Shown here: positions 36,409 to 44,571 of the stretch, in pieces | Layout of the letters: each line of letters opens with the position of its first letter | How positions within the stretch are numbered: the first letter of the stretch is position 1 | Source: Tianweitania sediminis | Lineage (GTDB): Bacteria; Pseudomonadota; Alphaproteobacteria; Rhizobiales; Rhizobiaceae | Assembly: GCF_017813335.1 (NCBI RefSeq) | Contig: NZ_JAGIYY010000004.1 | Location: 248,001-312,000 of the forward strand | Direction of reading: 5' to 3' | Length of the DNA: 64,000 bases | The notes under the pieces: generated by a model | Told to the model about the DNA's origin: nothing | The model's database searches: none | The model's input: only the letters and a program-made list of their open reading frames with translations | Position numbers and translations under genes: made by a program

Positions 36409-36882
36409 ATGCAAAGGGCCGTGTTTTCCTTTGTTCTTGTTGCTTTGCTCACGATGATCCTTGCCGCGGGCTCCTTGTTTCTCGCAGGCAAGGGTTATCC
36501 CTTTGGTGCCGTCGGATTGCGCCGGCTGGACGGCATTGCCGCGGCCACGACGTTCGCTCCGCTGGCTTCTGTGTATTTCTTGAGCGCCGCCCTGATGATG
36601 CTTCTGCCGCTTCGCCCAGCTGCCTTCGTGCTGACGCATGCAGCGGATATCCTGTTCTGGGCTGCCGTGGCGCTTCTGGGGACGGTCGTGGGGCTGGTGG
36701 CCGCCCAGTTCGCCTTCGGGCAGATGCGCGCTCCTTATGCCCTGGCGGAATGGGGATATCTTTACGCGCTCGCCGTGGCGGCATGCCACTTCCTGTTGAA
36801 CAGCCTGCGGCGAAACCTCCTGCTGCGCACGCTTGCCTTTGTTGGCCTGCTCGCGGCAGCCGGTTTTTGCTTGGTTTGGTGA
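36409..36882 (+). CDS. Small multi-pass membrane protein, unknown
   Basis: The 157-residue protein has about five hydrophobic segments (about 4-24, 42-62, 70-100, 118-133 and 140-157), with LLPLRPAAFVLTHAADILFW in the middle. I recognise no family. ATG 36409 precedes the first helix directly, giving a signal-anchor start; the frame extends further upstream without membrane character. It is flanked by genes with stress-type promoters, but none is evident here. Confidence 0.65.
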   Translation: MQRAVFSFVLVALLTMILAAGSLFLAGKGYPFGAVGLRRLDGIAAATTFAPLASVYFLSAALMMLLPLRPAAFVLTHAADILFWAAVALLGTVVGLVAAQFAFGQMRAPYALAEWGYLYALAVAACHFLLNSLRRNLLLRTLAFVGLLAAAGFCLVW

Positions 36883-36973
36883 GCTGTCATTGCCTTGTCG
36901 TGAACGGCCCCTAGATCAGGGATCGATCACATCGACCGACCGCGGATGAACCGGCGGATGACAGGATCAGGAG

Positions 36974-36998
36974 AAGGTCGGCACCCGCCGGCCTTTTT
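36974..36998 (+). terminator. Rho-independent terminator after the small membrane protein gene
   Basis: AAGGTCGG pairs with CCGGCCTT (one G-U), loop CACCCG, followed by TTT and a second T-run (GCTTTTTT). It lies about 90 bp after the stop codon. Confidence 0.75.
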
Positions 36999-37021
36999 GC
37001 TTTTTTGGACCGTCCGACGCT

Positions 37022-37117
37022 TCAGGTCTTCGCAAGCAGGCGTTCAGCGCGCTTGCGGCGGCGCCGTGCGAAGAACAGGCTGATCAACAAGGTCGGGACG
37101 GAAATCATGGGCGGCAT
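37022..37117 (-). CDS. Candidate 31-residue basic membrane miniprotein
   Basis: This short frame (start ATG 37117) has a hydrophobic stretch (PTLLISLFFA, about 8-17) followed by a strongly basic one (RRRRKRAERLLAKT). It is preceded by GGAGGAG three bases before the ATG, a near-ideal ribosome binding site; a second ATG three codons in is also possible. There is no homology evidence that I can state. It lies alone in the 441-bp gap 36883-37323, which otherwise holds a terminator and one stress-type promoter. Confidence 0.4.
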   Translation of the reverse strand: MPPMISVPTLLISLFFARRRRKRAERLLAKT

Positions 37118-37273
37118 TCTCCTCCGCTTCTTCTAGCGTTCCGCGATTGAAGCGCGGTGAAGAAACACGGCTGACGAAGGCTCGCCGGATTGTTTTGGAT
37201 CTTACCGATCTTCCGCACGGCATCATCCAAAAACCTTGTTCCCCGATTCGCCACACAAGGACCAGCTTCGTCG

Positions 37274-37298
37274 GGAACCCATCGGTTCGCCCGCGGTT
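37274..37298 (+). promoter_or_regulatory. EcfG-type (general stress) promoter before the miniprotein-NDH-2 operon
   Basis: GGAAC (37274-37278) is followed after exactly 16 bp by GGTT (37295-37298). The ATG of the 46-residue protein is 25 bp further on, giving a short leader. This matches the EcfG consensus except for one base of the -10 element. Confidence 0.55.
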
Positions 37299-37323
37299 CG
37301 GCTGTCACAGTCGGGAGAAGATC

Positions 37324-37464
37324 ATGAGAAAAAGCGTCATCCTCGCCATCGCTGTTGCCGTCGTAATCATTGGTGGCATCGTGGTGTACCTCGCTCGGGG
37401 CGGGATCGAGACGGAGCAAGTGCCGGGACAGGACGCGCCGCCAGCGTCGGAAACCATCCAGTGA
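37324..37464 (+). CDS. 46-residue single-pass membrane protein
   Basis: The protein is one transmembrane helix (about 4-24, VILAIAVAVVIIGGIVVYLA) with a basic N-terminus and a short acidic tail. The ribosome binding site GGGAGAAG precedes ATG 37324. The stop overlaps the NDH-2 start (GTGA), so the two are translated together. I recognise no family; it may anchor or regulate the oxidoreductase. Confidence 0.72.
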   Translation: MRKSVILAIAVAVVIIGGIVVYLARGGIETEQVPGQDAPPASETIQ

Positions 37465-38759
37465 CGGCTATCGCCACCGGAACCGCACCAAGTCCGCGTG
37501 TTGTGGTTGTCGGTGGCGGTTTCGCAGGGCTGGCTTGTGCGAAGGAGCTCGGTGCCCGGGGCGTGGATGTCACGGTGATCGACAGGCGCAATCACAACCT
37601 GTTTCAGCCGCTGCTTTATCAGGTCGCAACGGCGGCTCTTTCCCCGGCAGACATCGCAGAGCCTTTGCGAAAGACGCTGGGCCGCTACGAACATGTCTCC
37701 GTTATCCTGGCAGAAGTCCGGGGTGTCGATACGACAGCGAAATCCGTTGCGACCGATGTCGGGTCGGTCGACTACGATCACCTGGTGATCGCCACGGGCT
37801 CTGAGTACAACTATTTCGGCCGCGAGGATTGGCGGCGGGTTGCGCCGGGGCTCAAGTCGCTTGAACAGGCGAGAACCTTGCGCCAGCGGCTTCTGCTTGC
37901 GCTTGAATGGGCGGAAACAACGGCTTCTTCCGAAGAGCGTCGCGCGCTTCTCACGCAGGTCATCATCGGCGGCGGCCCCACGGGCGTGGAGATGGCCGGG
38001 GCGGTGGCTGAACTCGGGGCCACCGTGTCGCGGGATTTCAAGAATATCCGGCCGGAAGAATTTCGCGTTCTGCTGATCGAGGCGGGGCCGCGCTTGCTGG
38101 CCGCCTTTCCTGAAGGACTGTCCCACTATGCCAAACAGCAATTGGAGAAACTCGGGGTCGAAGTCCTCCTCAACACGCGAGTAAAGGATCTCACCCAGGA
38201 CACTGTCACCTTCGGCGACCAGATCCTTCCAGTGGGCTCTGTGACCTGGGGTGCCGGGGTGAAAGCGTCATCAGCTTCGGAATGGTTACCGGTAGAGCCT
38301 GATCGCAGCGGGCGCATCCCAGTGGAGGCGACCCTGCAGGTGAAGGGCCAGGCCAATGTCTTTGCCCTTGGCGACGTCGCGTTGTTCCTGGACGAGAAGG
38401 GCGCTCCGCTTCCAGCGCTTGCGCAGGTGGCCAAGCAGCAGGGCCAGCATCTTGGAAAGGCGCTCGGCAGACACATCAAGGCCGGAGCAACGTTGCCTCC
38501 CTTCACGTTCCGGAACCGCGGCAACACGGCGGTGATCGGTCGGCATGCGGCCGTGTTCGACTTCGGCTCCTGGCAACTGAAGGGGCGTTTGGCTTGGATC
38601 TTGTGGGCCATCGTGCATGTGTATCTTCTCGTGAGCTTCGAGAAGCGTCTGCTCGTGAGCATCCAGTGGCTTTGGCGCTACGTGACCTTGAATCGCGGCG
38701 CCCGGATCATCGCAGAACATGCGCGGTCTGGAGAAGATGCCTCGCCTGTGACCAGGTAG
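37461..38759 (+). CDS. ndh: Type II NADH dehydrogenase (NDH-2 family)
   Basis: This 432-residue flavoprotein oxidises NADH and reduces quinone without pumping protons. It has two dinucleotide-binding motifs: VVVVGGGFAGLACAKEL (about 14-30, FAD) and VIIGGGPTGVEMAGAVAEL (about 170-188, NADH). NHNLFQPLLYQVAT (about 46-59) and the second FAD segment FALGDVA (about 305) are family-typical. The C-terminal hydrophobic helix (LAWILWAIVHVYLLVSF) fits membrane attachment. It starts at GTG 37461 overlapping the preceding gene and shares its stress-type promoter. Confidence 0.9.
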   Translation: MTAIATGTAPSPRVVVVGGGFAGLACAKELGARGVDVTVIDRRNHNLFQPLLYQVATAALSPADIAEPLRKTLGRYEHVSVILAEVRGVDTTAKSVATDVGSVDYDHLVIATGSEYNYFGREDWRRVAPGLKSLEQARTLRQRLLLALEWAETTASSEERRALLTQVIIGGGPTGVEMAGAVAELGATVSRDFKNIRPEEFRVLLIEAGPRLLAAFPEGLSHYAKQQLEKLGVEVLLNTRVKDLTQDTVTFGDQILPVGSVTWGAGVKASSASEWLPVEPDRSGRIPVEATLQVKGQANVFALGDVALFLDEKGAPLPALAQVAKQQGQHLGKALGRHIKAGATLPPFTFRNRGNTAVIGRHAAVFDFGSWQLKGRLAWILWAIVHVYLLVSFEKRLLVSIQWLWRYVTLNRGARIIAEHARSGEDASPVTR

Positions 38760-38841
38760 TCCGCAAGCGACAGGCCCTGAGACACCGACGGAGACCATCG
38801 CTGATCCCAATCACGCGGTGTCCCATCCACACGAACGGCAT

Positions 38842-39909
38842 TTACCAGGGGGTGAAGTCCACATCGGGCGTGAGGCGGCGGATATAAGCGGCCACCAGAT
38901 CAACCGTCGCCTGGACGTCCTTCAGCGACAACACTTCCGACGGCGTGTGCATATAGCGCAGCGGTACCGACACAAGCCCTGTCGCCACACCGCCACGATT
39001 GGTTTGCAGCAACCGCGCATCGGTTGGGCTGGTGCCGCCATAGCCTTGCAGCTGGAAGGGAATGTTTTCTTCCTTCGCGGCACGCAACAGCAAGTCCAGG
39101 ACGATCGGGTTGGTGTTGGCTCCCGCGGTGATGCCTGGCCCGTCGCCCAGTGCGAGGCGCCCTTGATCTTCATCTTGTGCCCAGGGGTAGTCCGTTGCCA
39201 CGCCCATGTCGACGACGATGCCGGTATGGGGGGCGATGTCGAAGGCAGCCGTTTCCGCTCCTCGTGAGCCGATCTCCTCCTGCACGGTGCCGAGGATATA
39301 AACCGCGACCTGCGGGTGCACGCCGCCGTCTTCCCAAAGCGTTTTGAGCACCTGCGAGGCGATAAACAAGCCTGCCTTGTTGTCGAAGGCGCGTCCAACG
39401 ACGTGATCTCCCAGAAGCTGGGCCATTTCCGGCTGCAGGGTCACGGGGCTGCCGATGCTGACCACGGCTTCCGCTTCTTGCCGCGACCTCGCGCCGATGT
39501 CGATCCACAGCCGCTTCATCTTGGGTGTTTGCGACATCTCGGCGGGCTCCAGGTCCTGGATCGCCTTGCGTCCGATCACGCCGGGAACCCGCTCCTGCCC
39601 ATGCACCCAAACGCGCTGGCCAATTTCGGTCGCGACGTCCGTCCCGCCGATCGTATTGAAGTAAAGGAAGCCATTCTGATCGATGTGGTGAACAATGAAG
39701 CCGATCTCATCCATGTGGCCGGCATACATCACGCGCAGCGGTGCATCCGGATTGATGATGGCCGTGACATTGCCCATGATGTCCGTGGAAGTTTGGTGCG
39801 CAAACGGCTGGACATAGTCGCGGTAAAGCTGCGCCACCGGCTTTTCGAAGCCGCTTGGCCCATGCGCCGCGACGAGGTCCTTGAGAAACTGGAACTTCAG
39901 GTCACCCAT
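38842..39909 (-). CDS. M42-family metallo-aminopeptidase
   Basis: This 355-residue co-catalytic metallopeptidase has the expected ligands: His in MYAGHMDEIGF (about 60-70), Asp in GRAFDNKAGLF (about 174-184), Glu-Glu in TVQEEIGSRGAE (about 209-220), Asp in VDMGVATDYP (about 231-240) and His in RYMHTPSEV (about 318-326). M42 enzymes form large tetrahedral (TET-like) aminopeptidases; substrate preference cannot be read here. The 279-bp gap upstream holds nothing that I can support. Confidence 0.93.
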   Translation of the reverse strand: MGDLKFQFLKDLVAAHGPSGFEKPVAQLYRDYVQPFAHQTSTDIMGNVTAIINPDAPLRVMYAGHMDEIGFIVHHIDQNGFLYFNTIGGTDVATEIGQRVWVHGQERVPGVIGRKAIQDLEPAEMSQTPKMKRLWIDIGARSRQEAEAVVSIGSPVTLQPEMAQLLGDHVVGRAFDNKAGLFIASQVLKTLWEDGGVHPQVAVYILGTVQEEIGSRGAETAAFDIAPHTGIVVDMGVATDYPWAQDEDQGRLALGDGPGITAGANTNPIVLDLLLRAAKEENIPFQLQGYGGTSPTDARLLQTNRGGVATGLVSVPLRYMHTPSEVLSLKDVQATVDLVAAYIRRLTPDVDFTPW

Positions 39910-40188
39910 ACTCGCAATCTCCCTTTTCGGCGCCGAACAGAAGAAGCAGGCCGATGTTCCATCTGAGATCTTGCTAAAGAAGAAGGGCGGCGGAGATGGC
40001 TGCGCAGTCTCGGCGCCTGGGCTCGGCGTCGGTTCTCACCACCTCAAGCGCAGGCAATAGCGCAGCGCGTTTTCACCGTCGCACAGGCCGTTTAGCTCGT
40101 GGTTCTAGGATGCCGTGCAGGTCGAAGGAAAGGGATGAAGCTTCTGAATGACCGTTTGGAAGGGATAGCTGCCGACCAAATCAGACGT

Positions 40189-40443
40189 CTACTTCAGCGA
40201 CTTGTAAAGGACAGGCCCTGCCGGACGATCCATGTTGAACCGCAGCGTGAAAAGCAACTGGTCTTTGTCGTCGGTGACGACCATTTGCCATGAGCTCGAC
40301 TTGGTGAATGGATCATGATCCTGCAGCATCCCGCCTGCTGCTCTGGTCGCTTCAGCCTGCGCGGCTTCTAGGTTCCCGAGTTCCAGACCCTCTTCATCCG
40401 GCAGGTGGAAACCATCATCTATGTGAAAAAAGTATCGAGGCAC
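40189..40443 (-). CDS. DUF6894-type small protein
   Basis: The 84-residue protein begins (GTG 40443) PRYFFHIDDG, followed by DEEGLELGNLEAAQAEATRAAG, the pattern of a small protein family frequent in Rhizobiales (DUF6894). GGAG precedes the GTG. A longer frame to 40476 adds a Cys-rich leader not seen in the family. The function is unknown. Confidence 0.72.
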   Translation of the reverse strand: MPRYFFHIDDGFHLPDEEGLELGNLEAAQAEATRAAGGMLQDHDPFTKSSSWQMVVTDDKDQLLFTLRFNMDRPAGPVLYKSLK

Positions 40444-40615
40444 ATGGCGCTCCGCATCCGGGCATGAGCATGACAACTCGCCGTCGCTACAAGGCCGATC
40501 AGAGGGGCAGCGATAGAACAGGTTAGCAGATGCGCCGGCTTAGGAACAGGCACTTTCAGTGAGCGCCCATTTCCGCCCTGATATCGTGATTGACTGCAAA
40601 GACAATCTGTCGGGG

Positions 40616-41650
40616 CTAGGAATGGGCCCCTGCGGCAGCTTCCCGGAAGGACACCAGCCTCTTGCGCGAACTGTCCCAAAGCACGAGCTTCACGCATCCA
40701 AGACTTTCACGCAGCGTAATGCGCCCCACCTGCTTCAACTCTGGAATGGCTTCAAGCACGTCCGGCAGTCGGTAGAACGGGATCTTGCTTGAAAGGTGAT
40801 GCACGTGGTGCACGCCGATGTTTCCGCTGAGCCACCGCAAAACAGGCGGGAGGTCGTAAAAAGAACTCCCATGAACCGCCGCGCGATGGAAATTCCATTC
40901 CTCGCCTTCGGACCAATGCGTTTCTTCAAACTGGTGCTGCACGTAGAACAGCCAAACACCAATTGTCGCTGCCATCAGCAGGATCGGAAGCTGAACCGAA
41001 AGGAAAACCACCGGACCGAGCAGCCACATCAGGCTCCCTGCCACGACAACAATGGCGAGGTTGGTGGCAATGGTCGAGATCCAGGGCTCGGACCCCGCCT
41101 TCATCAGTCCGATTGGCAGGCGATATTGGCAGAGAAACAGCCAGGCAGGCCCAAGACCGAACATCACCAGGGGATGACGGTACAACCGGTAGCGCAACCG
41201 GCCAAGGCGCGGAAGGGCCTGATATTCGAGCACGGTGATCGTGGTGATGTCGCCGATCCCGCGCTGGTCGAGGTTTCCGGCCGTGGCATGATGAATGGCA
41301 TGGCTACGGCGCCAATAATCGTAGGGCGCAAAGGTCAGAACGCCGAGCGCCCTGCCGGTCCAGTTGTTCAGCGAAGCCCGATTGAAAAGGGAACCGTGGC
41401 CGCAATCATGCTGCAGCATGAAGATGCGGACCAGGAACGCCGCGGCAGGAATGGTCAGCAGAAGACCCGCCCAATATCCATTGGCGACGGAAAGAGCGGC
41501 AGCCACCCAGATGCCGATGAAAGGAACAACCGTCACGGCGATCTCGAAGATGCTCCGTCCGGCCTGCGGCGTGCGGAAAGCGGCAACGAGCTTGCCCCAC
41601 TGCCGGGCCTCGGCAACCGCAGGATCAGCGGCCGACATCTTTTGCGTCAT
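40616..41650 (-). CDS. Membrane fatty acid desaturase
   Basis: A 344-residue integral membrane di-iron enzyme with the three histidine boxes of the acyl-lipid desaturase family: HDCGHGS (about 86-92), HAIHH (about 122-126) and HHVHH (about 285-289). Hydrophobic segments flank them in the expected order. The family introduces a double bond into membrane fatty acyl chains; position specificity is unknown. A cold-shock gene lies 750 bp away on the same strand, but co-regulation is only a guess. Confidence 0.9.
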   Translation of the reverse strand: MTQKMSAADPAVAEARQWGKLVAAFRTPQAGRSIFEIAVTVVPFIGIWVAAALSVANGYWAGLLLTIPAAAFLVRIFMLQHDCGHGSLFNRASLNNWTGRALGVLTFAPYDYWRRSHAIHHATAGNLDQRGIGDITTITVLEYQALPRLGRLRYRLYRHPLVMFGLGPAWLFLCQYRLPIGLMKAGSEPWISTIATNLAIVVVAGSLMWLLGPVVFLSVQLPILLMAATIGVWLFYVQHQFEETHWSEGEEWNFHRAAVHGSSFYDLPPVLRWLSGNIGVHHVHHLSSKIPFYRLPDVLEAIPELKQVGRITLRESLGCVKLVLWDSSRKRLVSFREAAAGAHS

Positions 41651-41767
41651 GGGACCTGTCGCGTGTTTTGGGTGGAATGATAAACCGCAAACTGCATTCC
41701 CGCGCCACGCGTGGAACGAGCCTGCAACCTGAAGACGCCTGATCGAGCGGCGTCTGTCAGACGGCGA

Positions 41768-42166
41768 TCAGTTCAGATTCTCTTCCTTCCGGAACTTGGC
41801 CAGGAAGGAACGCCATTTCCGCTTGGCATCTCCTTCGCGAAGGCGAAGGATCCGCGGCGCCAGAAAATGAACCACCGCCATACCGCTGCGGTGTTGTTCC
41901 GACTGTGCGACGGAATGCTCATCGTAGCGATCATTGTCCATCGAGGCGATATCTTCATCGCCAAAGGCCTGAAGCTTCGCTCTGCAATTTTCGAAATGGT
42001 CGGAAACGAGATCGAACTGCGGCCGCGACTCGTCGTCGAGCCTCAGCGTCTGCAACTCCTCCGGCGACAATTTTCCCAGCAGTGACTTCCGCGGTTTCGT
42101 TGCCCGAGGGGACCGCTTCTTAACGGGTTCTTCAACAAGCGTATCTTGCGTCGCGGCATCAATCAT
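41768..42166 (-). CDS. Hypothetical charged protein
   Basis: A 132-residue soluble protein with Lys/Arg-rich ends (KKRSPRATKPRKS, about 16-28; KRKWRSFLAKFRKEE, about 115-129) and an acidic middle. LSPEELQTLRLDDESRPQFDLV (split around about 33-54) may form helices. I do not recognise a family. No transmembrane helix is seen. The start MIDAATQDTL is the only ATG near the N-terminus. Confidence 0.6.
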   Translation of the reverse strand: MIDAATQDTLVEEPVKKRSPRATKPRKSLLGKLSPEELQTLRLDDESRPQFDLVSDHFENCRAKLQAFGDEDIASMDNDRYDEHSVAQSEQHRSGMAVVHFLAPRILRLREGDAKRKWRSFLAKFRKEENLN

Positions 42167-42322
42167 GGAGTTGTCCTGTCTGTTTGCAGCCGTGTCGAGC
42201 AGGCTCGCGTGACCTCAAAGATCGCGCTGCCGCTCGCGTGGCTGTCGCGGGCGCCCGGGAGGGTGCGGGTACGGCGACCCCGTGACGTAAGCGCCGAACG
42301 ATTATGCTCCCCGCAAAGCGAA

Positions 42323-42344
42323 AAGGCCGGGCAAACCCGGCCTT
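42323..42344. terminator. Rho-independent terminator after the cold-shock gene
   Basis: AAGGCCGGG pairs with CCCGGCCTT around a 4-nt loop. On the minus strand it is followed by TTTTCG, 59 bp downstream of the cold-shock gene stop. Confidence 0.8.
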
Positions 42345-42402
42345 CTTTATGCTCGACAACCCGTGCCAGTTCATCCGTGGTCACGGTCATCGGCATGGTT
42401 CG

Positions 42403-42612
42403 TCAAGCGGCCTGCAGATTATCGGCTGCGTTTTTGCCGCTCTTCTTGTCCCGTACGACGTCGAAGCTGACCTTCTGACCTTCGTTGAGTGTGTACATGC
42501 CCGAACGTTCCACGGAAGAGATGTGGACGAACACATCCGTGCCGCCGGCATCCGGGGTAATGAAGCCAAAGCCCTTGGTGGAATTGAAGAACTTTACAAC
42601 ACCAGTATTCAT
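42403..42612 (-). CDS. Cold-shock protein (CspA family)
   Basis: A 69-residue single cold-shock domain with both RNA-binding motifs: KGFGFI (RNP1, about 13-18) and VFVHIS (RNP2, about 27-32). It binds single-stranded RNA and DNA and acts as an RNA chaperone. The ribosome binding site is GGAAA, 8 bp before the ATG. The upstream 316-bp gap, containing a perfect 6-bp palindrome, could provide a long leader as in other csp genes. Confidence 0.96.
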   Translation of the reverse strand: MNTGVVKFFNSTKGFGFITPDAGGTDVFVHISSVERSGMYTLNEGQKVSFDVVRDKKSGKNAADNLQAA

Positions 42613-42928
42613 GACGATTTCCTTTCAATCGGCAAAGAGGTTCGACATCCGGCAGAAGTGCCGAACGCCGCGTTTCAGCGAAATTGAGAAGGAAGATCGT
42701 CGGGCGCGAAGATCGCGCAAAAACAAGTTCATCAACAAGATCGATGTGAGACATGTACGCTGCAATTGTGTCCCACACAAGACGGCGCAAGATTTTCGCT
42801 GATCCAGGGTCGCAGCAAAGCACGCAGGGGGCCGATCTGGATTGCATCGCTCGGTGCAGCATGCCGCCGCAGGCGATGCTTATGCAGGAGAACGAGGTTC
42901 GGTAAGATGATCAGCACGATCGAAGTCG
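42613..42928 (-). other. Gap upstream of the cold-shock gene (possible long leader)
   Basis: No convincing gene lies here. A palindrome TTGTGT-CCC-ACACAA is at 42766-42780. On the minus strand, TTGTGT-N17-TACATG overlaps it as a weak promoter candidate about 140 bp before the cold-shock start. Open frames in this stretch have no family match and unnatural composition. Confidence 0.3.
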
Positions 42929-43004
42929 TGGCACGCCCAACGGGAATCGAACCCGTGTTTCCGCCGTGAAAGGGCGGCGTCCTAGACCGCTAGACGATGG
43001 GCGC
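42929..43004 (-). tRNA. tRNA-Glu (anticodon UUC)
   Basis: Read on the minus strand: acceptor stem GCGCCCA pairs with TGGGCGT, the anticodon stem CCGCC/GGCGG holds loop CTTTCAC (anticodon TTC), and the T-arm is CGGGTTCGATTCCCG. The 3' CCA is encoded. The total of 76 nt is standard. Confidence 0.95.
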
Positions 43005-43018
43005 GGAAGACGAGGTGG

Positions 43019-43047
43019 CTTATAATCGGCTGCAGTGCAGGCGGCAA
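43019..43047 (-). promoter_or_regulatory. Probable promoter of tRNA-Glu
   Basis: On the minus strand TTGCCG (43042-43047) and TATAAG (43019-43024) are 17 bp apart, and the tRNA 5' end is 15 bp downstream of the -10 element. Confidence 0.5.
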
Positions 43048-43084
43048 CCCGTCAAATGCCGCTTGCGACACTTTTCACACAGGC

Positions 43085-44395
43085 TTATTTCCGGCGCCGG
43101 CAGCGCCAGTTCCAGTCACGTTCCGGGCCAACATCGATGTGAACGGATTCGGTGTGGCAATAAGTGCCCACGCCGCCTCGGCCCGGCATGCTTCGGACAT
43201 AGCTGGCGAGTTCCACCTTGCTGACGCCGGGGATCTGAACGTCGGCGGCGGCACAGAACATATGCAGCGAGTTGCGCGCGCCGCGCGCTCGTCGGTTGCG
43301 GGCCGGATCACGATAACCGGACGTGATCACAGCCTTCTTGCCGTAATGGCTTTCCAAAGCGCCGAGCACGCGCAGCAGCGCTGGCTTCAGGCAGGCGACG
43401 TCGACATGCTCCGTCTGCTTCAGGAGACCGTTGGGTGCAAGGCGAGCAAGGCCGGCTGCCGAAGCGACACGCACAGGCGATTCTTCGTCTTCATGCAGAT
43501 CCACGTCGCTGTCGTCGTCGAGGCCCGACTTGCGGGTGATCTCGAACAGGGCCGTTGTCCGGACCCCAGGGAGCGCGTTGTCGGTGGCGGCGCCACCTTT
43601 CCGCTGGGCGGGCTCAACTGACGCCATCTGGATCAACGGCTTCTTGTCTGCGGGATCGATCAGAGGTTTGCCTGCCTTGGCGGCGGCAGCGGGCGCCACA
43701 ATCGCGGCCCGCACAGGGGCCGGAGCGGCATTGGCTTTTGGTGGCGCGAAAAATGCGGAAAGGAAGCCCTGCTTGCGGGTATCTTGCGGGGGCGAAGCGG
43801 GTTGCGCTGCTTGCTGTGCCACGGCTTCGCTTCCGTGCGACGCACCCACGCGATTCTCGATGAACGCACCGGGCAGCGTGGGCGCGGCTGCCGAAGCGGG
43901 TGTCTCTGCGGCCGCCCGCTGCGCAGCCGCTTGCCGGGCAGATGCAGGGTCCTGCGCGGGCGCTGCCGCAACTTGCGCAGCCGGTGCAGGCGCGGCAGAT
44001 GAAGTCGCTGGTTGTGCCTGCCGAATTGTCAGCGTTGCTGTTGCGAGATCCGGCACTCCGCTGCCTGACGGAGCAGCCGGGTTGGCACCGGGAGCAAAGG
44101 CCACCTCGGCAGGAAGGCTATTTGTTGTCGAGTATGTGGAAGCGGCAGGCTCCGCTTCGGAAGATTGGATAAATTCATCTTGCTCGGCCGCAAGCGACTG
44201 CCCGGACGTGTCGGGCAGCGGGGCCGTGAAGGTGCTGGTGGACGCGGCGCTGGTGCTGGTCAACGAGGGCGACGCTGCCAGGCCCAACATCGGGTCATCC
44301 GGAGTTGCCGTGCAGGATGCAAGAAGAACGGAAACGAGAAGGGGGGTGACACACCGGATTGGCAGCCTGGGCACGCGCGGCCGATCATCTGTCAA
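43085..44395 (-). CDS. Lipoprotein with YcbK/DUF882-type M15 peptidase domain
   Basis: The 436-residue protein has a lipoprotein signal with lipobox VLLASC (cysteine about residue 28). A low-complexity Ala/Pro/Ser region spans about 30-300. The C-terminal domain (about 315-432) has the DUF882/M15A pattern: SGYRDPARNRRARGARNSLH (about 361-380), HMFCAAADVQIPG and YCHTESVHIDVG with the metal-binding His and Asp positions. Such domains act on peptidoglycan peptides; the activity is inferred from family. The 176-bp gap upstream shows nothing that I can support. Confidence 0.83.
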   Translation of the reverse strand: MTDDRPRVPRLPIRCVTPLLVSVLLASCTATPDDPMLGLAASPSLTSTSAASTSTFTAPLPDTSGQSLAAEQDEFIQSSEAEPAASTYSTTNSLPAEVAFAPGANPAAPSGSGVPDLATATLTIRQAQPATSSAAPAPAAQVAAAPAQDPASARQAAAQRAAAETPASAAAPTLPGAFIENRVGASHGSEAVAQQAAQPASPPQDTRKQGFLSAFFAPPKANAAPAPVRAAIVAPAAAAKAGKPLIDPADKKPLIQMASVEPAQRKGGAATDNALPGVRTTALFEITRKSGLDDDSDVDLHEDEESPVRVASAAGLARLAPNGLLKQTEHVDVACLKPALLRVLGALESHYGKKAVITSGYRDPARNRRARGARNSLHMFCAAADVQIPGVSKVELASYVRSMPGRGGVGTYCHTESVHIDVGPERDWNWRCRRRK

Positions 44396-44571
44396 AGCGG
44401 ATTCCTTTCGGTTGATTCCGTTTCGGCATCGGCACGCCTTGGGCGTGCAAGCAGCCGATCCCCCTCTCCAGGAAAATCAGACCCGACGATTCCAAAAGCC
44501 ACGCTCACTATTCCGTTATTTATCAATTGAGGCAAGAAGATGATTCCGAGGCTGCCCTCAGCGCCGCGGGC

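Noticed and set aside
40135-40293. Plus-strand 52-residue frame with GGAAAGGG ahead of its ATG
   Set aside because: Its first 18 codons look helical, but two thirds of it is antisense to the DUF6894 gene; I could not separate it from chance.
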